Part shown: positions 32,720 to 42,900 of the stretch, in pieces | Layout: each line of letters opens with the position of its first letter | Numbering within the stretch: position 1 is the stretch's first letter | Source of the DNA: Verrucomicrobiota bacterium | Lineage (GTDB): Bacteria; Verrucomicrobiota; Verrucomicrobiia; Limisphaerales; UBA11320 | Length of the DNA: 64,000 bases | Assembly: GCA_016199985.1 (NCBI GenBank) | Contig: JACQFQ010000024.1 | Span: forward strand, 62,001-126,000 | Reading direction: 5' to 3' | Position numbers and translations under genes: made by a program | The notes under the pieces: generated by a model | What the model was told of the DNA's origin: nothing | What the model saw: only the letters and a program-made list of their open reading frames with translations | Databases searched by the model: none

Positions 32720-35700
32720 ATGACACCTCATCGCATTCTCCACAGTCTGACAGCGCCAGTCTGCAGCCGGCGCTTCTCCGTTCTCCCCGCCGCGGTCGCC
32801 TGCTGCGCGCTTTTTCTCCATGCGGGGTCCGCCTTGGCCGCCACGGCGGAGGTCAAGGATGTGTCCGTGGCGGGAGGCATTCAGGACGGCAAGGCGCGAT
32901 TGGTGATTGAGGCGCAGCTGAACGGGCTGACCGGCGCCGAGGCGCCCCTCCTTTATTCCACAGCCATTGAACAATGGATCCGTGTGTCGCCCGACCGGGC
33001 GACACAGTCCCTCCGCGCCTCGATGGAGATTCTTCAGGGCGATGCGCGCGAGCTCACGCTGACCCTGTCCGGCGACGGGGACGTCACGTCCGTGACGGGC
33101 GACGCTTTGCAGGACTGGGGTGTGCGGGTGGAGACCAACGGCGTTCGAACGCTCGTGCTGCGCCCGCGCAAATCGACGAAGCCCCTGACTCGCCTGGAGG
33201 TGATGATCAACGCGGCGCAGGAATGGAAGTCCGCGCCCGCGCAGATCAGGCCGCTGACGCTCTCGCCCCCGTCGGCTTCGTTGCTCCAGGGATACGCTCG
33301 GATCGACGCTTCAGGCGGACTTCGAGCCGACGCGATGGAGCCGACAGGCGTGGTTCCGATGGAGGAGCGCTTCCTCCCTCCGTCGCTGCGGCGGGACCGC
33401 GTCCCGGAGGACGCCGAGCCTCTGGCGTTTCGCTTTCAAGGGGCCGTCTACTCGCTGCCCCTTCGTCTGAGCTTCGAGGATCCTGAGAGTCGGGTTGTTG
33501 TGGCCCGTAGTGGAGAGTTGAAAGGACAGATCATCGGGAATCGCGCGGAATTCGTGTGGACCGCCACCGCTCACGTTGCGAGGGCTCAGGGAGGAACCCT
33601 GGCATTGCTCGGCGGCGCCGTCGCGCTCTCGACCTTGGAGGAGCAACGCGACTGGCGGTTGCGGTTCGAGAACGGCCAGTTCCTTGCGGAGTTCACTCGG
33701 GCGGGCGACTTCCCGATCGAGCTGCGCTTCAACGCGCAGGTGGCCGTGAAGGAGGGATGGAACAGCGTCGATTTCCGTGTCGCTCCCGGCTCGCTTCAGT
33801 CGCTGAAGATTCAGGGCCTGTCCGCCGAGACCCAGTTTCAATCCGCGGAAATGGCGAAAGCCCAGCGAGTCGGCCAGGAGTTTGTCAGTTATCTGCCTTC
33901 GGATGGCGCGGTCCGGCTGGCGTGGAAGCAGACTCGTCCGGAGGTCGAGGGCAAGCTGTTCTACTCCGCCGAGATGTTGTCGCAACTGATCGTGAGCCCG
34001 GGTTTGCTGCGAGAGACGTGTTGGGTGCAGGGCAAGGTGATGCAGGGCGAGATGACCGAGTGCGTCCTGCTGCTGCGAGGCGCCGGAAACGTGACGCGGA
34101 TATCAGGAACCGATGTGCTCGCATGGCGCGTTGAGAACGGGGCCGCGGCGGGCGAGCGGCGGGCGGTGGTGCGATTCAATCAGCCGCAGCGCGACGCGTT
34201 CGTCATCCAGGCCCAATTTCAAGTCGAGCTCGCCGCCTTCCCGCAGCCCATCGAAATGGTGGCGATCAGCCCGGAGAACGCGACGCGCTTCGCTGGCCAC
34301 ATTCGGGTCGTGAACGATGGCGCCGTCCGGCTCGAGATCCTTCCCTCGCGCGGCATTTCCCAGATCTCGCCTGAGCAGTTTCCGGAGAGCGAGGGCACGC
34401 AGGCCTCGCTGCCTTCGCGCGCCTCGCAACGGTTCGCCTTCCGGTTCGCCGGGGCTGATTACTCGCTCCGAATGCAGGCGGACAATGTTCTTCCCGAGAT
34501 CACGGTGTCGGAGATTCTGACCTTCCATCTCGGCGAAACCGAGCTGAGCCTCGACGCCGAGCTGGAGTTGGATATCCGGGAAGCCCCCATTCGCGAGCTC
34601 ACCTTGCGAGCCCCTCGAGGCTATGCCCTGGCCCGGATGCAGGCGCCGGGGGTCTCGGACTATTTTGCCTCCGACCTGCCCAATGAAACGGACACGCAGC
34701 TTCGTCTGGTCTACGCGCAGCCTGTCACGGGCCGGCAGCTTCTGCAGCTCCGCTGGGAGCGCAACGCGGCGCTGGGCGACGCCTCGTGGGCGCTGCCTCG
34801 AGTCGAGGTGGCGAAATCCAAATCGACCCGCGGGCACGTGGGCGTTTCCGCCGACGCGGGCTTTCGTCTCACTCCCGAGAAAACACAGGGGCTCACCGAC
34901 ATCGCCACCGCGTTTTACCCCAAGAAAGCGCCGGGCATCCAGGCGGCCTTCCGGTTGAGCGACGCTTCCTGGCAGGCGACCCTCAAGGTCGAACGCCTTC
35001 CGCAGTCCATTCAAGCCGATGTGTTCCATCTCTTCTCGCTGGGCGAGGGGATGGCCTACGGGAGCAGCACGATGAGCTACTCCATCGCGGGCGCGCCGGT
35101 CTCGAGCTTTCGCGTCGAGCTGGCGGCCGAGTACGCCAACGTGGAGTTCTTGGGGAAGGACGTGAGGAATTGGCAGAAGACGACCAATGGCTTCGTCGTC
35201 CAGCTGCACACGCCGGTTTCGGGAAGCTACGCGCTGCTCGCGACGTATGAACGCCCGTTCAAATCGCAGGGCGACACGCTCAGCTTCTCGGGCGCGCGGC
35301 CGTTGGATGTGAGCTCGGAGCAGGGCGACACGCTGGTCATCAGCGCGTATCAGTTTCGCGTGAAGCCTGTGGCGGTGTCCCCGGGGTTGGTGTCGCTGGA
35401 GACGGCCGAGGTGCCGCCCGAGCATCGACTGTTCTTCGACGCGCCGATTCTTGCCGCCTACCGCTACACCGCCCGACCCTTCGAGCTTCAGCTGGGATTG
35501 TCGCCGCTCAACCAGGCCGAGACGTTGAGCCTCGTTGTCGACCGCGCGTCGCTGGCGACCCGGATTTCCAAGGACGGCGAAGTGGTGACGGACGCGCGGT
35601 ATGTGGTCAAGAATCGCGGGAACACGCACCTGCGTCTCACGGTCCCGGAAGGCGCCACGCTGTGGTCGGTCCGGGTGAACGGGAACCCCGCGGCGCCGGT

Positions 35701-38700
35701 TCGCGACGGCGCCGCTCAGCTCATTCCGCTGCCTCCCCAACCCGACCCCAACACGCCCCAGATCATCGAAGTGAAAATGGCTCTGCGCTCCTCGGACGCG
35801 TCCCGCCTGAGCATTGACGCGCCGGTTCTCGGGATCCCAGTGCTGCTTGCGGATTGGCGGCTGGATGCGGACGCCGGGCAGGCTTTGCACTACCGTGGCG
35901 GATCTTTGCTCCCCGCCGCTGGCGTGGTGGACCCCACCGGCTTCGCGACGCTCCTGCGGTGGCTGCGAAGCCCGGCGGGGAATAGCTTGATCGTTCAGTG
36001 CCTCACGATTCTAGGCGGGCTGATCGTCTCCGTGGGCGCGTGTCGCTGGGCGGCCCGCGGCACGGCCACACGGGGGAGCTTCCGACATGTCGCGGGAGCG
36101 GTCGTGAGCATCGCCGCGCTGGGACTCAGCCTGAGCGCGCTCGCGGATCTCGCGTCACGCGGAGGCTCAACGACGCCCGCCGAGGGGACTCCGCTCCTGT
36201 TTGTCGCGCCGATTCAGGAGCCGGGAAACGCCTTGCGCCTCGAGGTCGGCAATCTTCCCCTGAAAATGACCATCGGACGCGCGGCCCGCGAAACCTGGCC
36301 TTCCTTCCTCGCGTTGGCGCTGTGGATCGCGGCTTTGCGAGCGGGGCGGGGCGCTTCGAGAGCCGCCTTCAACACGCTCGCATGGACCAGCCTGGCCTGG
36401 GCGGCCTTGCTCTGGCCGCGCGGAGCGGCGCCGTTCTTCTGCCTGGTGATCCTGTTCGTGGTGGTCCAGGTCGTCCCCTTCCTCATTCGGAGTCTCTCAA
36501 GAGTGCCGCGATCGCCCCGATCCCCTGAACCTCCATCCGCCGCGCCCTCGGCCGCCGTGACCATTCTCCTGGGCTGCGGACTGCTGCTCGGCCTTCAGCG
36601 CGGCGGCGCGGCGGCGATCACCCCATCGGCGCAGACCGACGCCGCAAGCGGTGTCATCGCTCCGCGAGCGGAGGCTGTTTCGGCGGAAGCCATCTCCCAG
36701 CGCATCCGCGTCGAAGGCGGACAGGTCTTCGGCTCGGCGACACTGCGCTGGAACGCGACCAGCCACCAAGTCCTGCGGATTTTGGACGAGCCCGCGGTGC
36801 TGACGCGGATCCAGCTTCCCGCCCGTGGGCTGCGAGTCGTTCAGGTCGAGACACGCGGGGCGCGATCGCAGCACTTGATTGCGGAAACCACTGGACTCTT
36901 CGAGGTGAGCTTCGACTTCCAGCTCCCGGCGATTCGCAGCGGGAGCGACATGGGGTTCGTGATTCCGGTGCGCCCGGGGTTGGTGAACGTCGGAGAGTTG
37001 GTCTTGAGCGGACTGGACGTGGACGTCCTGTGTCCGGCGGCGGCTTCGCTGGATCGAAGGGCGGAGGGAACCAACACCCTGGTGAACTGGGTTCTGCGGC
37101 CCGTTCCGGACGCGGCGATCACGTGGAGGCCGAGAAGCCGGGACGCCCGCCACGAGACAGCGGTGTTCTACGTCGACGCGACCCAGCTCTACGCTCCGGT
37201 GGCGGGTGTCATCGAGGGCGCGCACATCCTTCAGATCAAGCCGGCGCAGGGAGAGGTCTCGGAGCTCAGCATTGATGTTCCCGAAGGCGCGACGATCACC
37301 GATGTTCGCGAGCCCGTCGTCGTGACGCCCGCGGGCGCGGACAAGAAAGCCGTCGAGCGACGATCGATCGTGTCGCTCTGGCGATTCGACCCCGATCGTC
37401 GCCAGCTTCGTGTGAAGCTCAGCCCCGCGCCCGCCCGGCCGTTCACTCTGGTTGTGAGATCGCAGGTGTCCGCGGGGCCGTTGCCGTATAGCCAGAAAGT
37501 CGGATGGCTCCATGTGGCGGGCGGCTCGGGGCAGGTGGGCTCGGTGGGCTTTGCGACAGGCGCGGAGGTCCAGTTGGACCAGGCGCAGGGCGACGGCCTT
37601 TCGCCGATCAACATCGAGGACTTTTCATCCACGCCCGTTCAAGTCCTCGGGGGGCAAATCCCGGGCTTGACCGTGCGTCGAGCCTTCCGTTACGCGGAGA
37701 CCAACGGAGGCGTCGTGGTGAAGGCGTCGGCGGTGGAACCGGACGTGCGCGTGGAAACAGAGGAGACTCTCTCCTTGGGCGAGGATCGCACGCTGCTCGC
37801 GACTCAGATGAAGGCGTCGGTGAGTCGCGCCGGGATTTTCCGCCTGAGCTTCGCGCTGCCCCCGGGTTTTGAGATGGAATCCGTGAGCGGGCCCATGCTC
37901 AGCCACTGGACGGAGCTGAAGATCGACACGAACCGCGTCGTCACTCTGCACCTGAAGGCCAAGACGGAGGGCGACGCGCCGTTCAACCTGACTCTGATCG
38001 GCCCAGGATCGAAAGCGGGCGCGGGATGGGCGGTTCCAAAGCTGCTCGTCCGCGAGGCTTCAAAACAGCGCGGCCAACTTTGGATCGTTCCTGAGCATGG
38101 CCTTCGTTTGCAGGTGGCGCGTCGGGATGGCGTGACCCAGATCGATCCTGAAAAGGCGGGCGTGCGACAACGGGGCGTTCTCGGATTTCGGCTGCTCCAG
38201 TCGACATGGAGCCTCGCGCTGGATCTGGAGCAGGTGGACGCCTGGGTGCAGGTGACAGGCCTGCAGCACGCGTTGGTGGGAGAGGCTCAGTTGAAAGTGG
38301 CCGCGAATCTCCAGTATCAGATTGAGAACGCGGGGTTGAAATCCTTCCGACTTCGCCTGCCGACGAACGCCGAGAGCCTCCGGATCCGCGGCGAACAGGT
38401 GGCGGACTTCCTGCCTCTCGCGGGCGTGGTCCAGAACGGCATGCAGACCTGGGAGGTGAAGCTGCATCGACGCGTGGTTGGAAAATATCTTCTGCAGGCC
38501 GCCTACCAGATTCCGATCACGGGCGCGGTTTCGCGCGTCGTCGTTTCCGGCGTTCAGGCCATGGACGTCAACCTCCAGCGGGGCTTCGTCACGGTCGAGT
38601 CCGTCGGCCGGCTGCGCGTTCGCGTTCCCAGCCCGCCCGCGGCCATGCAGCCGGCGGAATGGCAGAGCATCCCGAGGCCTCTGCTCCAAGATCTGGCCAG

Positions 38701-39865
38701 CTCTTCGGCGAATTACACTTTCCGGCTCGTGGATCCTGTTTTTGACCTGTCCGTCGAGGTGGAGAGGCATGAACCCACCCGGCTCCAGGCCGCGCAAGTC
38801 AAGGGGATGACCCTCACTTCCGTGATCTCCGACGCCGCGGTGATGCTGACCGAGGTGAAGCTGGAGCTGCTGCCGGGCGACAAGCGCCTCTTGCGTCTTA
38901 CGCTCCCGCGCGACGCCCGCTTCTGGTTCGCGTTCGTGAATCAGCAGGGCGCGTGGCCGTGGAAGGAAGGGGACGACGTGCTGATCCCCATGGAGCCGTC
39001 CACTGAGAAGGACAAGGCCTCCGTCGTCGATTTCTTTTACTCCAGCCGCATCGGAGACGCGCAGTCCAGGTCGTTGGATCTGCGGCTGCTCGGGCCCAAG
39101 CTCGATCTGCCGCTGGAGAACATCAGCTGGCGGGTGTTCCTGAACGAGAAGTGGCGGATGGTCGACTGGTCGGGGTCGCTGCAGCTCCAGGAGGATCGCA
39201 CGGTGGGATACGCCGGCGGCCTGGACTTGCAGAGCTACCTGACCAACGAGGTGAACCTGAAGCAGGAGCAAACGAAACAGGCCGAGCAGATGCTCAACTT
39301 CGGCAACTCGCTGCTCAACCAGGGGGACCCGAGGCAGGCGCGTCGCGCGTTCCAATCAGCGTACAGCCTGAGCACGCACGACGACGCTTTTAACGAGGAC
39401 GCGCGAGTGCAGCTGCACAACCTCAAGGTTCAGCAGGCTTTGCTGGGATTGAACGTGCGGCAGAGCGCGTTGAACAACGACGGTCCCGCGAAACCGGCCG
39501 ATGAGCTGCGGTTGGGCAAGAACGCGGAATACACGCAGAAGCAGGCCAAGCAGATCCTGGAATCGAAGGGGGCGGAGGAGAACGCGGCGCTGACGCGTCT
39601 CGCGGAGCGATTGATTCAGCAACAGGACGCGGTCCTGCCCAACCCGATGGCGATCCGCGCGACTCTTCCTGAGCAGGGCCGCATGCTGACCTTTCGGCGC
39701 GCGGTCCAGGTGGATCCCGCGACCGATCTTCGGCTGGAGCTTCGCGCCGCGCCGGTGCGCGCGGCCTCTTGGGGAATGCGGTTTGGCATGCTGTTCGCCA
39801 TCGCCCTCGGATTCGCCGGGGCGATGTTCTGCGTGCGGCGAGGTTTGCGCGACGCGAGCGAGTAG
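32720..39865 (+). CDS. Giant internally duplicated polytopic envelope protein of unknown function
   Basis: 2381 residues. Signal peptide with cleavage likely after ..HAGSALA. The N-terminal exported half (about 35-1085) consists of beta-sandwich-like segments. It is followed by about six membrane helices (1088-1107, 1122-1142, 1190-1206, 1217-1232, 1236-1256, 1275-1295). A second exported beta-rich half runs 1300-2150, a helical TPR-like stretch 2180-2240 (N-F-G-N-S-L-L-N-Q-G-D-P-R-Q-A-R-R-A-F), and a final membrane helix 2350-2372 with an Arg-rich end. Parts of the two halves look paralogous: 560-900 and 1700-2010 share a repeated order of strands and motifs (L-R-L-P/L-T-L-R-A-P; Y-A-L-L-A-T-Y/Y-L-L-Q-A-A-Y). 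No known family was recognised. Third gene of the ECF/vWA operon, so it is a probable effector or the ligand of the vWA sensor. Confidence 0.88.
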   Translation: MTPHRILHSLTAPVCSRRFSVLPAAVACCALFLHAGSALAATAEVKDVSVAGGIQDGKARLVIEAQLNGLTGAEAPLLYSTAIEQWIRVSPDRATQSLRASMEILQGDARELTLTLSGDGDVTSVTGDALQDWGVRVETNGVRTLVLRPRKSTKPLTRLEVMINAAQEWKSAPAQIRPLTLSPPSASLLQGYARIDASGGLRADAMEPTGVVPMEERFLPPSLRRDRVPEDAEPLAFRFQGAVYSLPLRLSFEDPESRVVVARSGELKGQIIGNRAEFVWTATAHVARAQGGTLALLGGAVALSTLEEQRDWRLRFENGQFLAEFTRAGDFPIELRFNAQVAVKEGWNSVDFRVAPGSLQSLKIQGLSAETQFQSAEMAKAQRVGQEFVSYLPSDGAVRLAWKQTRPEVEGKLFYSAEMLSQLIVSPGLLRETCWVQGKVMQGEMTECVLLLRGAGNVTRISGTDVLAWRVENGAAAGERRAVVRFNQPQRDAFVIQAQFQVELAAFPQPIEMVAISPENATRFAGHIRVVNDGAVRLEILPSRGISQISPEQFPESEGTQASLPSRASQRFAFRFAGADYSLRMQADNVLPEITVSEILTFHLGETELSLDAELELDIREAPIRELTLRAPRGYALARMQAPGVSDYFASDLPNETDTQLRLVYAQPVTGRQLLQLRWERNAALGDASWALPRVEVAKSKSTRGHVGVSADAGFRLTPEKTQGLTDIATAFYPKKAPGIQAAFRLSDASWQATLKVERLPQSIQADVFHLFSLGEGMAYGSSTMSYSIAGAPVSSFRVELAAEYANVEFLGKDVRNWQKTTNGFVVQLHTPVSGSYALLATYERPFKSQGDTLSFSGARPLDVSSEQGDTLVISAYQFRVKPVAVSPGLVSLETAEVPPEHRLFFDAPILAAYRYTARPFELQLGLSPLNQAETLSLVVDRASLATRISKDGEVVTDARYVVKNRGNTHLRLTVPEGATLWSVRVNGNPAAPVRDGAAQLIPLPPQPDPNTPQIIEVKMALRSSDASRLSIDAPVLGIPVLLADWRLDADAGQALHYRGGSLLPAAGVVDPTGFATLLRWLRSPAGNSLIVQCLTILGGLIVSVGACRWAARGTATRGSFRHVAGAVVSIAALGLSLSALADLASRGGSTTPAEGTPLLFVAPIQEPGNALRLEVGNLPLKMTIGRAARETWPSFLALALWIAALRAGRGASRAAFNTLAWTSLAWAALLWPRGAAPFFCLVILFVVVQVVPFLIRSLSRVPRSPRSPEPPSAAPSAAVTILLGCGLLLGLQRGGAAAITPSAQTDAASGVIAPRAEAVSAEAISQRIRVEGGQVFGSATLRWNATSHQVLRILDEPAVLTRIQLPARGLRVVQVETRGARSQHLIAETTGLFEVSFDFQLPAIRSGSDMGFVIPVRPGLVNVGELVLSGLDVDVLCPAAASLDRRAEGTNTLVNWVLRPVPDAAITWRPRSRDARHETAVFYVDATQLYAPVAGVIEGAHILQIKPAQGEVSELSIDVPEGATITDVREPVVVTPAGADKKAVERRSIVSLWRFDPDRRQLRVKLSPAPARPFTLVVRSQVSAGPLPYSQKVGWLHVAGGSGQVGSVGFATGAEVQLDQAQGDGLSPINIEDFSSTPVQVLGGQIPGLTVRRAFRYAETNGGVVVKASAVEPDVRVETEETLSLGEDRTLLATQMKASVSRAGIFRLSFALPPGFEMESVSGPMLSHWTELKIDTNRVVTLHLKAKTEGDAPFNLTLIGPGSKAGAGWAVPKLLVREASKQRGQLWIVPEHGLRLQVARRDGVTQIDPEKAGVRQRGVLGFRLLQSTWSLALDLEQVDAWVQVTGLQHALVGEAQLKVAANLQYQIENAGLKSFRLRLPTNAESLRIRGEQVADFLPLAGVVQNGMQTWEVKLHRRVVGKYLLQAAYQIPITGAVSRVVVSGVQAMDVNLQRGFVTVESVGRLRVRVPSPPAAMQPAEWQSIPRPLLQDLASSSANYTFRLVDPVFDLSVEVERHEPTRLQAAQVKGMTLTSVISDAAVMLTEVKLELLPGDKRLLRLTLPRDARFWFAFVNQQGAWPWKEGDDVLIPMEPSTEKDKASVVDFFYSSRIGDAQSRSLDLRLLGPKLDLPLENISWRVFLNEKWRMVDWSGSLQLQEDRTVGYAGGLDLQSYLTNEVNLKQEQTKQAEQMLNFGNSLLNQGDPRQARRAFQSAYSLSTHDDAFNEDARVQLHNLKVQQALLGLNVRQSALNNDGPAKPADELRLGKNAEYTQKQAKQILESKGAEENAALTRLAERLIQQQDAVLPNPMAIRATLPEQGRMLTFRRAVQVDPATDLRLELRAAPVRAASWGMRFGMLFAIALGFAGAMFCVRRGLRDASE

Positions 39866-39888
39866 GGAGGCCAGAGCCGAACGAAACC

Positions 39889-39931
39889 CCGCGGCGGAGA
39901 GCGCCAAGGGCACGAGCGCTATCCGCCGCGG
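39889..39931. terminator. Long hairpin between convergent genes (bidirectional terminator or REP-like)
   Basis: Perfect 10-bp outer stem CCGCGGCGGA / TCCGCCGCGG plus an inner AGCGC / GCGCT stem with an 11-base loop. There is no T run on either side. It sits between the stop of the giant envelope gene and the stop of the convergent protease gene. Confidence 0.6.
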
Positions 39932-39976
39932 TCGAGGCTCGCGACGTCCGGTCCCGTCCCGAAGCGAAGGTCCGCG

Positions 39977-42900
39977 CTACTCCACTCTCACCCGGTAGAA
40001 GCGTTTGTTGGGGCTGACTTGCGGGTCGGCGACAGTGACGCCCAGGCCGGTGCCTTTGAGCTGGACGGCGCCAGGGACAGGGGCCCAGTTGCCGTTCGTG
40101 ATCGTGTCGATGAATTCCACCGTGTAGCGCAGGCGGCTGAGGCTGGAGAACACCAGCGAAACTTTGTTGGACTCGGATTGGATGGACGTGATCACGGGCC
40201 GGAAGAGGATCCGCAGCTCCGCGACACCGCTGGTGGCCGCGCTGAAGAGGTTGGCCACGCGCACTGAGTAGAATCCCATGTCATCGACTGTCGGCGACGG
40301 GAGATGGAGGGTGTCGTTTGTCGCCAGGGCGATCGGCGTCGCGCTGTTGAAGAACCACTGATAGGTGAACGGCGGAGTTCCTCCCGCCACCACGCTGAAG
40401 CTCGCCGGATCCCCGCTCTGGATCGTCAGGTCCGACGGGGGCGTCGCGATGGAGGCCGGAGGCTGGCCTGCGCTGATCGTCAGCTTGGCCACTGAGCTGG
40501 TCACGGACCCCGCTGAGTTCGCAATCCTGACGGAATAGCCGCCCGCGTCGGGGCCTTGGACCGAGCTGAGATGCAGCGCGCTCGCGGTGGCGTTGGCGAT
40601 CGGAGTTTGGTTGAAGAACCATTGATACACGAAGGGAGGCGTCCCGGAGTTCGCGACTTGGAAGTCGGCGGCGCTCCCCGCCGCGACCGCGAGGCTCTGC
40701 GGTTCCGCGGTTATGGTCGGGGGCAGGATCACCGTCAGCAACGCCGACGCGCTCGTGGCCGAGCCCAGGGCGTTCGCCACCGTCACGGAGTAGTTTCCCT
40801 CGTCCACGGGCTGAACATTCGAGAGAACCAGTTCGCTGTTCGTCGCGCCGGCGATCAAGTTCAGGGTGTTCAGAAACCACTGGTAGCTCAAAGGCGCTTC
40901 CCCCGCCGCGGCGACGCTGAAACGGGCGACGCCGCCCAACGGGACCGACTGCGGCGCGGGCGAAGACACAATCACGGGAGCGTCCGCGCGGATCCCATCC
41001 AGCGCCAGATCGAAGCTCACATCGCTGCTGGTCTTCGACACTTGATGGATCTCCACCGCGACGAGGTTTGTGCCCTGGCGCAGGAGCGCAGGAGGGACGT
41101 TCGTGCTGAAGAACTGGGTCTCCGCTTGCTTGCTCACGGTGGAGCTCGCCAGCGTGAGGAAGCCAATGGTCCCCGTCGGCATGTTGCTGCGGAACACTTC
41201 CACACCGTTCAGATACACCACGCCGCCATCGTCACGCATCAGGCTTACGGTGAGGTTTGTGACGGCGGACGGAACGTCGAGCTGGAATCTCCGCCTGAAA
41301 TAGGAGGTGATGAAGAAGTTGTTGGTCGGGCCTGACTGGATCACGGTGGCCTCGGGGCGGCCTTCCACGGCGTCGCCGTAGCCCAGCTCCGCGGGTCCCT
41401 CCGCCCACGCATCGTCGTCGAACAGGAGCCCCCGCCATGCCGTGCCCTGATCGGTCCCTGTGTCGAGATAGCGCCACACAGCGCCCGTGCTGACGAGGCT
41501 GATCACAGGACTGGGCGGCGGCGGCGGCGGCAGGACCGTGATCGCGACGGTCGCAGTGGCCGTCGACGCGCCGCGATTGTCCACCGCCACGGCGCGAAGC
41601 GTATGCGCGCCCGCCGACGCGCCATTCCAGTCGAAGAGATACGGGCTGTTCGACGCGCGCGCCAGCGATTGTGCCCCGTCAAAGAAATCGACGAAGGAGA
41701 CCGATCCGTCCGAGTCCGAAGCCGAAGCCGAGAGGCTGACGACAGCCCCCAGCGCGAAGATGGCGTTGTTGGTCGGGCTCAGCAGCGTTACTTGGGGCGG
41801 GACGTTGGGAATCGGCGTGACCACCTTGAGGAGCGCCTCGCGGCTCCGTGTGCTTCCCACGGCGTTCTGAACGACCACAGAGTAGGCGCCGGCTTGATTG
41901 GCGGCGACCGCCGGGAGGCGCAGCACCGATCCCGTGACGCCGGTGATGAGTTTATTGGTGTTGAAGAACCATTGATACGAGAGCGCGCCGGTCCCAATCG
42001 CCACAACACTAAAGGACGCGGGAGAACCATTGGTGACGGTGAGATCGGCGGGTTCCGTGAGCAGGATAGGCGGCGTGTTGACGACCGCCGTGAGCCCGAG
42101 GTCGAAAGCGGCGTCGTCTCCCGTGGGATTCGCCTGATGCAGCTCGACGGCGATCCAGTTGGTTCCCACGACGAGGTTCGCGACGTTCAGCTGATTGGTG
42201 AAGAAGCGCGTTTCGTCGTCGCCGGCGACCGGCGCGACGGCCGCGGTGCTGTAGTTCAGCCCCCCCGAAGGCAGGTTGTCGCGCACGACTCGGACGCCGT
42301 TGAAATAGATCGCGGCGCCGTCGTCCCTGAGCAGGCGGAGCTCGAGCCGAGTGATGGCGCTGAGGTTGCTCGCCACGAAGGACTGCCGGAAGTAGTGGGT
42401 CTGAACGCGATGGCTGGCGTCCGGACCCGCGTTCAGGAGCGTGGCCTCCGGACGGCCTTTCGCCGCGTTGCCGAAGCCCAGCAGGGCGCGCCCCGACGAC
42501 CATTTGGAGTCGTTGAAGTCCGTCCGGCGCCAGGTTGTGCCAAGATCGACGCCCGCGTCGTTGTATTTCCAGACCGAGCCCGTGGCGATGAGCGTCTGCG
42601 TGATCCGGGTGGGAGGAACCACCGTGAGGCGAACGGGCGCTGATGTGCTCGCCAAACCGAGGTTGTCGGTGGCCACTGCGATGAGTTGATGGATGCCCGA
42701 CGCCGCGTCCGGCCAATCCCACTGGTAAGGCGGCGCCGCGTCAGCGCCCAAAAGCGCGCCATCGGCGTAAAACGCGACGCTGACGACCTGGCCGTCCTGA
42801 TCCGAGGCGTTCGCCGCCAGTTGCACTGGCGTTCCGAGATCGGCGCGGGCGCCGTCCAGCGGCGTGGTGATCGCGACCGTCGGCGGGAGGTTCTGCGAGG

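Noticed and set aside
38060..39355. Minus-strand frame of 431 codons inside the giant envelope gene
   Set aside because: Shadow frame; the plus-strand gene is continuous through it.
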